Part shown: positions 17,948 through 25,846 of the stretch, piece after piece
Layout: each line of letters opens with the position of its first letter
Position numbering within the stretch: position 1 is the stretch's first letter
Assembly (NCBI RefSeq): GCF_016834655.1
Contig: NZ_JAENHP010000029.1
Coordinates: forward strand, 59,129 to 123,128
Length of the DNA: 64,000 bases
DNA from: Paractinoplanes ovalisporus
GTDB lineage: Bacteria > Actinomycetota > Actinomycetes > Mycobacteriales > Micromonosporaceae
Direction of reading: 5' to 3'
Notes under the pieces: generated by a model
What the model was told of the DNA's origin: nothing
Database searches by the model: none
Seen by the model: only the letters and a program-made list of their open reading frames with translations
Made by a program: the position numbers and the translations under genes

Positions 17948-18796
17948 TCGGGCGCCCATCTCGGTCCGTACGGCATAAAGCTCGGGAAAGAACGTCAGGT
18001 CGAGCGCCGCCTTGAGGAAGTCCACCCCGCTCGACCCGCCGGTGCCGCGCTTGAACCCGATCGTCCGCTCCACGGTCTTCAGGTGCCGGAATCGCCAGAG
18101 CTGGAAGTTCTCCTCGATGTCGACCAGTTCCTCGCAGGCCTCGTACGCCTCCCAGTGCGCCTCGGTATCGCTGTAGATACGCACGAAGACCGGCACCAGA
18201 TCCTCGTTGTAGCGGTACGGCAGACGTACGTCACGCTGCAGCAGTTCGACCGGTACGTCGTGGCCGTGGCGGTGCAGGTAGCGCAGGAATTCGTCGTACA
18301 CGCTGGGCGCGTCGAGGGCCTCGGTCAACATGTCGCGGGCCGCTTCGTCGTCGTCGAACAGCGACAGCATCCGCTCGTTCTTGTTGCCGAGAATGAACTC
18401 GACCGCGCGGTACTGATAGGACTGGAACCCGGACGACGTGCCCAGGAAGCTGCGGAACTCCGCGTATTCGCTGGGTGTGAGGGTGGCCAGCACCGACCAC
18501 TGCTCGGTGAGCGTGCGCTGGATGTGTTTGACCCGGGCCAGCCCCTTGAGCGCCGGCCGGAGGTCGTCCTTGGCCAGGCGGCGCGTCACCTCGCGCAGCT
18601 CGTGCAGCACCAGCTTGAGCCAGAGCTCGGACGTCTGGTGCTGCAGGATGAACAGCAGCTCGTCGTGGTGCTCGGGCGTGCTGACCGGGTGCTGCGCGTT
18701 CAGCAGCTCATCGAGGTGCAGATAACGGCCGTACGAGAGGTTGACCTTGAAATCGCGCACGACGGAGTCTTCGATCGGCCGGTGGTCGGAGCTCAC
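17936..18796 (-). CDS. kynA: tryptophan 2,3-dioxygenase
   Basis: The 286-residue protein matches the haem-dependent dioxygenase family along its length: SYGRYLHLDELLNAQHPVS, HHDELLFILQHQTSELWLK (active-site His/Arg region), SGFQSYQYRAVEFILGNKN and RFRHLKTVERTIGFKRGTGG near the C-terminus. It oxidises L-tryptophan to N-formylkynurenine, the first step of the kynurenine pathway. The GTG start follows GGAGG. Kynureninase and formamidase genes are not next to it. A 14-bp palindrome lies in its leader. Confidence 0.96.
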   Translation of the reverse strand: MSSDHRPIEDSVVRDFKVNLSYGRYLHLDELLNAQHPVSTPEHHDELLFILQHQTSELWLKLVLHELREVTRRLAKDDLRPALKGLARVKHIQRTLTEQWSVLATLTPSEYAEFRSFLGTSSGFQSYQYRAVEFILGNKNERMLSLFDDDEAARDMLTEALDAPSVYDEFLRYLHRHGHDVPVELLQRDVRLPYRYNEDLVPVFVRIYSDTEAHWEAYEACEELVDIEENFQLWRFRHLKTVERTIGFKRGTGGSSGVDFLKAALDLTFFPELYAVRTEMGARSGG

Positions 18797-18811
18797 GGGA
18801 ACCTCCTCAGA

Positions 18812-18825
18812 TCTTCACCTGAAGA
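18812..18825. promoter_or_regulatory. kynA: palindrome TCTTCA-CC-TGAAGA upstream of kynA
   Basis: A perfect 6-bp inverted repeat with a 2-bp centre lies 16-29 bp upstream of the kynA GTG, just before the GGAGG site. It could be an operator or a small RNA hairpin. The QsdR-type regulator next to kynA is a candidate ligand-responsive factor (inference). Confidence 0.4.
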
Positions 18826-18838
18826 GAATCACACCTGC

Positions 18839-19255
18839 TCAGACGTTGGCGAGTGATCCATCGGCGAGGATCGGGCCCCAGTACGCCCACTGACCCTCAT
18901 GCCGGACGAAACGGCTCCGCTCGACCATGTCGCCGTTCTTGCCGTGATCTCGGTAGTGCGCCTTGAACTCGACGACACCCTCGTTGTCGAACATGCCCCC
19001 ACCGGTCGACTCAATGATCTCGAGCCCCACCCAGCGCAGACGCGAGTCGGGTTCGATGCGCTCGGGCCGGGTCTTCGGGTGCCAGCTGCTGAGCACGTAC
19101 GCGTCGTCGTCGAGCGCGAACGCCGAATAGCGCGACCGCATCAGCGCCTCGGCGGTGGCCGGCGCCTGCCCCTGATGGGCCGGGCCGCAGCACTCGTCGT
19201 AGGGCAGGCCGCGCCCGCATGGGCAGTGCTTGGTCTTGTGCGCCATGAGACCCAT
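18839..19255 (-). CDS. YchJ-family (UPF0225) SEC-C motif protein
   Basis: The 138-residue protein has the N-terminal zinc-binding SEC-C motif CPCGRGLPYDECCGP (residues about 11-25), the AEALMRSRYSAFAL stretch and the C-terminal VEFKAHYRDHGK, then ERSRFVRHEGQWAYWGP of YchJ proteins. The family is small, cytoplasmic and of unknown biochemical role. An internal ATG at 19246 is an equally plausible start. It lies 42 bp downstream of kynA's start on the same strand and so is probably a separate unit read towards kynA. Confidence 0.9.
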   Translation of the reverse strand: MGLMAHKTKHCPCGRGLPYDECCGPAHQGQAPATAEALMRSRYSAFALDDDAYVLSSWHPKTRPERIEPDSRLRWVGLEIIESTGGGMFDNEGVVEFKAHYRDHGKNGDMVERSRFVRHEGQWAYWGPILADGSLANV

Positions 19256-19458
19256 GTTGTCAGCCCGCTCCCCGCTCGATCACGATCCTCTCCCACCTTC
19301 GCACGTCGTCGCCCCCGCGTCGGGCGAGTTGCAAGCCGTTGCGGGTGGCATTCTCAGCGCTGCGTGGTGGCTTACTCGGTTCACCGGGGGAGCGGGGTCT
19401 ACGCGGCGCAACATTCCGGAAACCCGAGATCCGGGGGATGACGGGCGGATTGACAGCG

Positions 19459-19518
19459 GCTGCAAGGGTGGACGTGGCCGAACGACCCTGCTGCAAGTGG
19501 CAGTTCGAAAATTGCAGC
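19459..19518. promoter_or_regulatory. three GCTGCAA half-sites upstream of the LacI gene
   Basis: GCTGCAA occurs at 19459-19465 and 19490-19496, and its inverse TTGCAGC at 19512-19518. The last two form an inverted repeat with a 15-nt spacer, and the rightmost half-site lies just upstream of the -10 box at 19528. TTGCAG-type elements are known near actinobacterial amylase and maltose genes controlled by LacI-type MalR/Reg1 proteins. Autoregulation of the adjacent LacI gene is the likely role. Confidence 0.55.
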
Positions 19519-19527
19519 GATCTGTCA

Positions 19528-19533
19528 TAGGAT
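19528..19533 (+). promoter_or_regulatory. -10 hexamer TAGGAT of the leaderless LacI gene
   Basis: TAGGAT is followed by 6 nt and the GTG at 19540; no Shine-Dalgarno sequence is visible. Confidence 0.5.
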
Positions 19534-19539
19534 TCCGAC

Positions 19540-20538
19540 GTGACCAAACGTCTGGCCGAGGTGGCCAAGAAGGCGGGCGTCAGCGAGGCGACCGTCAGCC
19601 GGGTGCTCAACGGGCGCAGCGGCGTCAGTGAGGCGACCCGCGCGTCGGTGCTGACCGCGCTCGATGTGCTGGGCTACGAGCGACCCACCAAGTTGCGCGG
19701 CGAGCGCGGCCGCCTGGTCGGTCTGGTGCTGCCCGAGCTGCAGAACCCGATCTTCCCGGCGCTGGCCGAGGTGGTGACCGCCTCGCTCGCGCAGCGCGGC
19801 TTCACCCCGCTGCTGGCCGCCCGCACGATCGGTGGTGTGCCGGAGCGTGACTACATCGAGATGCTGCTCGACCACCAGGTCTCGGGCGTGGTGTTCGCCG
19901 GTGGCTCCTACGCGCTGGCCGAGGCCGAGCACGGGCACTACCGGGCGCTGACCGACCGCCGCATGCCGGTTGTCATGGTCAACGCGGGCGTCGCCGACCT
20001 GGGGTTTCCGCACATCTCCACCGATGACGCGGTGGCGGTCGAGCAGGCGTACGGACATCTGCGGTCGCTCGGCCACGAGCGCATCGGCATGGTCATGGGG
20101 CCCGAGGACCACGTGCCCTCGCGGCGCAAGCTGGCCGCTCTCGAGGGCAAGGACTTCGCCGTCGAGCGCACCAACTTCTCGATGGAGAGCGCCCGGCTGG
20201 CCGCGGCCAAGCTGATCGAGCGGGGCGTGACCGGCATGATCTGCGCGTCCGACGTGCTCGCGCTCGGCTCGATCCGGGCCGCCCGCCGGCTCGGGCTCGA
20301 CGTGCCGTCCGACATCTCGGTGGTCGGCTTTGACGACTCGGCGCTGATGACCTGCACCGACCCGCCGCTGACGACCGTGCGGCAGCCCATCGAGATGATG
20401 GGCCAGGCGGCCGTCGATCTGCTCGTCAACCAGATCGAGGGCAGCGGCGTGGAACCGGACGAACTTCTTTTCGAGCCGGAGCTCGTGGTGCGCGGGTCCA
20501 CCGCCCCGGCGCCGCAAAAAGCCTCGCAGCGAGGCTGA
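19540..20538 (+). CDS. LacI-family regulator of the alpha-glucan locus
   Basis: The 332-residue protein has the LacI helix-turn-helix at residues 3-27 (RLAEVAKKAGVSEATVSRVL), a hinge, and a periplasmic-binding-like effector domain (LVGLVLPELQNPIFPAL, DYIEMLLDHQVSGVVFAG, MICASDVLALGSIRAARRLG, SVVGFDDSALM). It should repress the downstream sugar ABC operon and itself, and be released by a maltodextrin-like ligand. It is separated from the importer genes by a strong terminator, so the target operon has its own promoter in 20586-20778. The effector is inferred from the neighbours. Confidence 0.93.
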   Translation: MTKRLAEVAKKAGVSEATVSRVLNGRSGVSEATRASVLTALDVLGYERPTKLRGERGRLVGLVLPELQNPIFPALAEVVTASLAQRGFTPLLAARTIGGVPERDYIEMLLDHQVSGVVFAGGSYALAEAEHGHYRALTDRRMPVVMVNAGVADLGFPHISTDDAVAVEQAYGHLRSLGHERIGMVMGPEDHVPSRRKLAALEGKDFAVERTNFSMESARLAAAKLIERGVTGMICASDVLALGSIRAARRLGLDVPSDISVVGFDDSALMTCTDPPLTTVRQPIEMMGQAAVDLLVNQIEGSGVEPDELLFEPELVVRGSTAPAPQKASQRG

Positions 20539-20555
20539 CCAGCAACTTTCCTAAC

Positions 20556-20585
20556 CAAAGGGCGGGCCGATCGGCCCGCCCTTTG
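20556..20585. terminator. 30-bp perfect palindrome terminator after the LacI gene
   Basis: CAAAGGGCGGGCCGA is followed directly by its exact inverse, giving a 13-bp or longer GC-rich stem with a minimal loop and a flanking CTTTG. It isolates the regulator gene from the importer operon. A small hairpin, GCCTCG-CAG-CGAGGC, also lies inside the 3' coding end at 20521-20535. Confidence 0.85.
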
Positions 20586-20778
20586 TCGTGCACGCTGTCT
20601 GCGACCAGAGTCGAGTTTTTTCTTCCTTCAGTCGGCTTCTTGCGGCGACCCGTTGGACTTTGTATCGTCACCTCCACGAAACATGACGAGAGACCTGGGT
20701 CACAAGGCCTCGTCCGCACCGTGACGACAACGCAACTCATCGATGGCCAGATACACCCGTTCCCGAAGGGATGGACAG

Positions 20779-22161
20779 ATGTCCGTACCGCAGTACCGGA
20801 AGGCGGCGGCGCTCGCGCTCGCGGCCGGCCTGGGGATCAGCCTGGCGGCGTGCTCGACCAAGAGCAGCGACGATTCCGGGACTGACGCCAGTGGCAAGGT
20901 CACCATCACCGTCGACTGCCAGCCTGTGGGCGCGCAGAAGGAGCTGCTGGCGAACTGGAACGCCGATGTCGCGGAGTTCGAGAAGGCGAACCCCGACATC
21001 TCGATCAAGAGCGTCAGCGTCGGCGAGCAGTGCAACAACCCGCCGGACTTCACCGCCCGCCTGGCCGGCGGCACCATGACCGACGTCTTCTACGGCTACA
21101 TGACCGACCTGCAGCAGGTGCTCGACTCCGGCCAGGCCATGGACATCACCTCGGCCGTCAGCAAGGACACGATCCCGACCTGGGACAGCGTCGACCCGGC
21201 GCTCAAGGAGGTCTTCACCGAGGAGGGCAAGCTCTACGCGATCCCGGTGAAGAACTACTCGATGGGCCTGGTCTACAACAAGGCGCTGTTCAAGAAGGCC
21301 GGTCTGGACGCGGAGAACCCGCCCAAGACGTGGGCCGAGGTCCGCGCGGCGGCCAAGAAGATCGCCGGCTTGGGCGGCGGCGTCGCCGGTTTCTCGGAGT
21401 ACAGCGCCGGCAACACCGGCGGCTGGCACTTCACCGCCGAGATCTACTCGCAGGGCGGCAAGGTGCTCAGCGAGGACGGCAAGAAGGCCGCCTTCAACGA
21501 CGCCGCCGGCAAGCAGGTCCTGCAGAACCTCAAGGACATGCGCTACGGCGACAACAGCATGGGCACCCGCCAGCTGCTGCAGTGGGGCGACCTGCTGACC
21601 AACGCCGGCGCCGGCAAGGTCGGCATGTTCATCGGCGCGCCCGACGCCACCCAGGCCATCGTCAGCCAGTTCCAGGGCAAGTACGAGGACTGGGCGATGG
21701 GCCCGATGCCCGGCCAGGACGGCGCGGCCAAGGGCACGCTCGGCGGTGGTGAGGGCTACTTCTTCAAGAAGGGCCTGTCCGACGCCCAGGTCAAGGCCGG
21801 TCTGAAGTGGATCGCCTACCAGAAGCTGACGCCGGGCAAGGGCCAGCTCGACTACGTGCGGGCCAAGCCGCAGAACTACCCGGTCGGCCTGCCCCAGCCG
21901 CTGCTGTTCACCAACGGCAGCGAGGCCCAGAAGCAGGAGCTCGACCTGCGCAAGGCCAACGCCAACGTGGACACCGCCAACTTCAAGATCTTCGAGGACA
22001 ACCCGGTCGCGATCGTCGGCGAGCCGCGGAACGCCCAGGCGATCTACGCGGTGCTCGACTCGGCGATGTCGGGGGTGCTGACCAACCCCAACGCCAACAT
22101 CGACTCGCTGCTCAAGACGGCCGAAGAGAAGGTCAACCAGCTCCAGGCCGCCGGTAGCTGA
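20779..22161 (+). CDS. sugar ABC transporter substrate-binding lipoprotein
   Basis: The 460-residue type-1 solute-binding protein has a lipoprotein signal (positively charged start, LALAAGLGISLAACS, lipobox LAAC near residue 22). The mature domain shows family-1 features (ITVDCQPVGAQKELLANWN, DLQQVLDSGQAMDIT, KLYAIPVKNYSMGLVYNKAL). It is anchored outside the membrane and delivers sugar to the two permeases that follow. The ATG at 20779 lies after AAGGGATGGACAG; an upstream in-frame start would disturb the signal peptide. Maltodextrin or another alpha-glucan oligosaccharide is the inferred ligand. Confidence 0.92.
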   Translation: MSVPQYRKAAALALAAGLGISLAACSTKSSDDSGTDASGKVTITVDCQPVGAQKELLANWNADVAEFEKANPDISIKSVSVGEQCNNPPDFTARLAGGTMTDVFYGYMTDLQQVLDSGQAMDITSAVSKDTIPTWDSVDPALKEVFTEEGKLYAIPVKNYSMGLVYNKALFKKAGLDAENPPKTWAEVRAAAKKIAGLGGGVAGFSEYSAGNTGGWHFTAEIYSQGGKVLSEDGKKAAFNDAAGKQVLQNLKDMRYGDNSMGTRQLLQWGDLLTNAGAGKVGMFIGAPDATQAIVSQFQGKYEDWAMGPMPGQDGAAKGTLGGGEGYFFKKGLSDAQVKAGLKWIAYQKLTPGKGQLDYVRAKPQNYPVGLPQPLLFTNGSEAQKQELDLRKANANVDTANFKIFEDNPVAIVGEPRNAQAIYAVLDSAMSGVLTNPNANIDSLLKTAEEKVNQLQAAGS

Positions 22162-22168
22162 TCAACGG

Positions 22169-22200
22169 GGGTGCGGGAGCCGGTCACGGCTCCCGCACCC
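22169..22200 (+). promoter_or_regulatory. intra-operon hairpin between binding protein and permease genes
   Basis: A 14-bp stem (GGGTGCGGGAGCCG region with CGGCTCCCGCACCC) and a 4-nt loop GTCA fill the 55-bp gap. Hairpins at this place in binding-protein ABC operons partly terminate transcription or protect the upstream mRNA. This keeps the binding protein in excess of the permeases. Confidence 0.7.
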
Positions 22201-22216
22201 GAAAAGGGAGTTTGAT

Positions 22217-23161
22217 GTGGCGACCATGACCGCCCCGGCCACCAGAAGGCCCGAGCCGCCCCGGGAAGTAAAGACCCGGCGGAGCAAGACCGGCCGCAAA
22301 GTGAGGGACAACCTCACCGGGCACGCGTTCCTGATCGGGGCGGTCCTCTGCTTCGCCCTGTTCATGTGGTTCCCGATGGTCCGCGGCATCGTGATGAGCT
22401 TCCAGCGCACCCGCCGCGGCGAGACCACCTGGGTCGGCTGGGACAACTACACCCGCATCGTCGCCGACCCCAGCTTCTGGATCGCCTGGAAGAACACGTT
22501 CATCTTCACGATCCTGGCCCTGGTGCTCGGCTATCTGCTGCCGTTCTTCGTGGCGATCCTGCTCAACGAGTTCCGGCACGCCAAGGGCTACCTGCGCATC
22601 CTGGTCTACCTGCCGGTGATGCTGCCCCCGGCCTCGGCGCTGTTCCTCTTCAAGTACTACGCGTACGACCCCAGCGAGGCCGGCCTGTTCAACGCGATCC
22701 TCAAGGCGTTGCACCTGCCCACCTCGGAGTGGATGCAGTCACCGACCATGACCATCCCGGCCATGGTGATCGCGTCGACCTGGATGAACATGGGCAGCGC
22801 GGTGCTGATCTATCTGGCCTCGCTGCAGAACATCCCGGGCGAGCTGTACGAGGCGGCCGAGCTGGACGGCGCGGGCGTGTGGCGCCGGATCTGGAACGTG
22901 ACGATCCCGCAGACCCGGCTGATTCTCACGCTGCTGGCGATGCTGCAGATCGTCGCGACCATGCAGCTGTTCATCGAACCGCTGATCCTGGCCAACGGCG
23001 CCGGTACGCAGGACTCGGCGACCTCGGTGGCCTACCTCATCTATCAGCACGGCTTCTTCCAGAACGACCTGAACGGCGCCGCCGCCCTCAGCGTGATCAT
23101 GCTGATCGTGCTGGCCGCCTTCTCCGCCGTGTACGTGCGACTGACGACGAAGCAGGACTGA
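22217..23161 (+). CDS. sugar ABC transporter permease (MalF/UgpA type)
   Basis: The 314-residue protein has a cytoplasmic basic N-terminus, six predicted transmembrane helices and the EAA loop (YEAAELDGAGVWRRIWNVTIPQ, about residues 213-234) that contacts the ATPase. The GTG start follows GGGAG. The last 8 residues (VRLTTKQD and stop) are coded by the first unit of a tandem triplication. It pairs with the next gene's product to form the importer channel. No ATPase gene is present; in actinobacteria a shared MsiK-type ATPase encoded elsewhere usually serves such importers. Confidence 0.92.
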   Translation: MATMTAPATRRPEPPREVKTRRSKTGRKVRDNLTGHAFLIGAVLCFALFMWFPMVRGIVMSFQRTRRGETTWVGWDNYTRIVADPSFWIAWKNTFIFTILALVLGYLLPFFVAILLNEFRHAKGYLRILVYLPVMLPPASALFLFKYYAYDPSEAGLFNAILKALHLPTSEWMQSPTMTIPAMVIASTWMNMGSAVLIYLASLQNIPGELYEAAELDGAGVWRRIWNVTIPQTRLILTLLAMLQIVATMQLFIEPLILANGAGTQDSATSVAYLIYQHGFFQNDLNGAAALSVIMLIVLAAFSAVYVRLTTKQD

Positions 23162-23223
23162 AAACCGTGCGACTGACCACGAAGCAGGACTGAAACCGTG
23201 CGACTGACGACGAAGCAGGACTG
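23135..23223 (+). repeat. three tandem copies of the permease gene's 3' end
   Basis: Units start at 23135, 23167 and 23198 (periods 32 and 31 bp); each encodes GTG CGA CTG AC(G/C) ACG AAG CAG GAC TGA. Copy 1 is the true C-terminus of the upstream permease; copies 2 and 3 fill the whole gap before the next permease. The AGGA in each copy is a Shine-Dalgarno sequence, and that of copy 3 lies 8 nt before the ATG at 23229, so the repeat also provides ribosome binding. Confidence 0.95.
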
Positions 23224-23228
23224 ACACC

Positions 23229-24113
23229 ATGGCTGACTCCGGCACCCGGACCCTCATCTCGCAGGCCCAGCTCCAGCGCGGACGCGGCAAGTACATCTAC
23301 TGGACCCTGCTGACCGTCGTGGTTCTGGGCTTCACGCTGGTCTTCCTGGGGCCGCTCTACTGGATGGTCACCGGCGCGCTCAAGAGCGGCCAGGAGATCG
23401 CGCAGACCCCGCCCACGCTGTGGCCGCACGACCCGCAGCTGCAGAACTACGCCGACGCCTGGAACAACCTGGACCTGGCCAAGCTGATGTTCAACACGTT
23501 CTACTACGCGGCCGGCGCGGTCTTCTTCCAGCTCGTCTTCGACACCGCCGCCGCGTACGCCCTCTCGAAACTGCGGCCCGTGCTGGGCAACGTGATCCTC
23601 GGCCTGATGCTGGCCACGCTGATGATCCCGGCCATGGTGCTGATCGTCCCGCAGTACGTGACGGCCATCGATCTGCCGTTCATGCACGTGAACCTGCTCG
23701 ACTCGCCGTGGGCCATCTGGCTGCCGCTGGTCGCCAACGCGTTCAACATCTTCCTGCTCAAACGGTTCTTCGACTCGATCCCGGAGGACCTGATCGCGGC
23801 CGCCCAGGTCGACGGCGCGTCGCCGCTGCGCACGCTGTGGTCGATCATCCTGCCGATGTCCCGCCCGATCCTCGGCGTGGTGTCGATCTTCGCGGTGACC
23901 GCGGTCTGGAAGGACTTCCTCTGGCCCAAGCTGGTCATGCCGTCGCCCGAGACCCGCACGCTGAGCGTGGGCATCTACGCCTTCAGCGGCGGCACACCCC
24001 AGAACGTGGTCATCGCGGCCAGCGTCATCGCGGCCGTTCCCACGGTGATCATCTTCCTGCTCTTCCAGCGAAACATCATGTCGGGCCTCACGACCGGCAG
24101 CCTCAAGGGTTAA
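23229..24113 (+). CDS. sugar ABC transporter permease (MalG/UgpE type)
   Basis: The 294-residue protein has six predicted transmembrane helices and the EAA loop (DLIAAAQVDGASPLRTLWSIILP, about residues 195-217). The N-terminus is cytoplasmic, followed by VVVLGFTLVFLGPLYWMVTGALK. It forms the second half of the importer channel with the preceding permease. Translation probably uses the AGGA inside the last unit of the repeat described at 23135. Confidence 0.93.
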   Translation: MADSGTRTLISQAQLQRGRGKYIYWTLLTVVVLGFTLVFLGPLYWMVTGALKSGQEIAQTPPTLWPHDPQLQNYADAWNNLDLAKLMFNTFYYAAGAVFFQLVFDTAAAYALSKLRPVLGNVILGLMLATLMIPAMVLIVPQYVTAIDLPFMHVNLLDSPWAIWLPLVANAFNIFLLKRFFDSIPEDLIAAAQVDGASPLRTLWSIILPMSRPILGVVSIFAVTAVWKDFLWPKLVMPSPETRTLSVGIYAFSGGTPQNVVIAASVIAAVPTVIIFLLFQRNIMSGLTTGSLKG

Positions 24114-24232
24114 ACACCCCCCTTCCAACCACCCCACCGCCACCCTGAACCGGACTGAAGGCGAACCGAGCGAAATGGGCGGCCGCCCCCCAGACGGCCG
24201 TCGGACCCAGCGTGCACAGAAAGCGGGTAACA

Positions 24233-25810
24233 GTGTCTCTCCAAGACTCCCAATGGTGGCGTGACGCGGTGATCTACCAGGTCTATCCGCGCAGCTACGC
24301 CGACGCGAACGGCGACGGCGTGGGTGACATCGCCGGCATCCGGGCGCAGCTGGGACACCTGCGCGACCTCGGCGTCGACGCGATCTGGATGAGCCCGTGG
24401 TACCCGTCGCCGATGGCCGACGCCGGGTACGACGTGGCCGACTTCCGTGACATCGACCCCGCCTTCGGCACGCTGACCGAGGCCGAGGCCCTGATCGAGG
24501 AGGCGCACGCGGCCGGGATCCGGATGATCGTCGACATCGTCCCGAACCACATCAGCAGCGAGCACCCGTGGTTCAAGGCGGCGCTCGCCGATGAAAAAGC
24601 CAAGGAGCGGGACTACTTCTGGTTCCGGCCGGGCCGGGGCGAGAACGGCGACGAGATGCCGACGGACTGGCGAGGGGAGTTCGGCGGCACGACCTGGACC
24701 CGTACGGGGGACGGCTCCTGGTATTTGCATCTCTTCACGCCCGAGCAGCCCGACCTGAACTGGGACCACCCCGACGTGCGGGCCGAGTTCGAGAGCATTC
24801 TGCGGTTCTGGTTCGACCGGGGTGTCGACGGCATCCGGATCGACTCGGCCGCGCTGCTGCTCAAGGATCCGCAACTGCCCGAGGTGCTCGAGGACAACCC
24901 CCACCCCTTCCACGACCTCGACGGTGTGCACGAGGTCTACCGGGCCTGGCGGCGAGTTGCCGATTCGTACGGGGGAAACCGCGCGCTGATCGGCGAGGTG
25001 TGGATGCCCGAGGTCGAGCGGTTCGCGAACTACCTGCGGCCCGACGAGCTGCACGCGGCGTTCAACTTCGACTTTCTGGGCTGTGCCTGGGATCCGCGGC
25101 TGATGCGCGAATGCGTCGACCGGACCCTGGATGCCCACAAGGCGGTCGGCGCCCCGGCGACCTGGGTGCTGTCCAATCACGACGTCACGCGGCACGTCAC
25201 CCGCTACGGCCGCGAGGACACCACGTTCAGCTTCGACAACAACCTCGACGGCACCCCGGTCGACCTGGAACTGGGCACCCGCCGGGCCCGCGCCGCCGCG
25301 CTGCTCTCGCTGTCGCTGCCCGGCGCCACCTATATCTATCAGGGTGAGGAGCTCGGGCTCTGGGAGAACGAGAACATCCCGCCCGAGCAGTTCCAGGACC
25401 CGATGTGGGGCCGCCGCGGGCACAGCCGCGACGGTTGCCGGGTGCCGCTGCCGTGGACCGGCGACGAGGCGCCGTTCGGCTTCACCACCGCCACCCCCTG
25501 GCTTCCCCAACCGGCCGAGTGGAAGGACCGCACGGTCCAGGCCCAGACCGGCGACCCCAACTCGATGCTCGAGCTCTACCGCTCGGCGATCGCGTTGCGC
25601 CGTACGGAATCCTTCGCCGATTTCTCCTGGCTCGAGCTGGGCCGGGACGTGCTCGCGTTCTGCCGCGGCCAGGACTTCGCCTGCGTCGTCAACATGTCGG
25701 GCGCCCCCATCGCCCTGCCCGCCAACCAGTCCGTTCTGCTCGCCAGTGGCCCTCTCGACGGTGACCGCCTCCCCCCGGACACCGCCGTGTGGCTGCGCAT
25801 GACCTCGTAA
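24233..25810 (+). CDS. GH13 alpha-glucosidase / oligo-1,6-glucosidase-like
   Basis: The 525-residue cytoplasmic enzyme has the four conserved GH13 regions: DIVPNH, GVDGIRIDSA (nucleophile Asp), LIGEVWMPE (acid Glu) and LSNHDVTRH (stabilising Asp). The opening WWRDAVIYQVYPRSYADANG is typical of oligosaccharide-acting alpha-glucosidases. It should hydrolyse imported malto- or isomalto-oligosaccharides to glucose. The GTG at 24233 is preferred over one at 24212 because it brings the conserved opening near the N-terminus; neither has a perfect ribosome site. It lies 119 bp after the permease genes and is probably in the same operon. Confidence 0.92.
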   Translation: MSLQDSQWWRDAVIYQVYPRSYADANGDGVGDIAGIRAQLGHLRDLGVDAIWMSPWYPSPMADAGYDVADFRDIDPAFGTLTEAEALIEEAHAAGIRMIVDIVPNHISSEHPWFKAALADEKAKERDYFWFRPGRGENGDEMPTDWRGEFGGTTWTRTGDGSWYLHLFTPEQPDLNWDHPDVRAEFESILRFWFDRGVDGIRIDSAALLLKDPQLPEVLEDNPHPFHDLDGVHEVYRAWRRVADSYGGNRALIGEVWMPEVERFANYLRPDELHAAFNFDFLGCAWDPRLMRECVDRTLDAHKAVGAPATWVLSNHDVTRHVTRYGREDTTFSFDNNLDGTPVDLELGTRRARAAALLSLSLPGATYIYQGEELGLWENENIPPEQFQDPMWGRRGHSRDGCRVPLPWTGDEAPFGFTTATPWLPQPAEWKDRTVQAQTGDPNSMLELYRSAIALRRTESFADFSWLELGRDVLAFCRGQDFACVVNMSGAPIALPANQSVLLASGPLDGDRLPPDTAVWLRMTS

Positions 25811-25846
25811 CACCCCGGGGGCTGGCCACCTGAGAAAGGGATCCCC

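Noticed and set aside
23167..23223. Two 8-residue mini-genes in the permease repeat
   Set aside because: Could be translated, but there is no evidence beyond duplicated GTG and AGGA; kept as part of the repeat.
20779..24113. Missing ATPase as a broken importer
   Set aside because: Lack of a malK-type gene is normal in actinobacteria, where one MsiK-type ATPase serves several importers.
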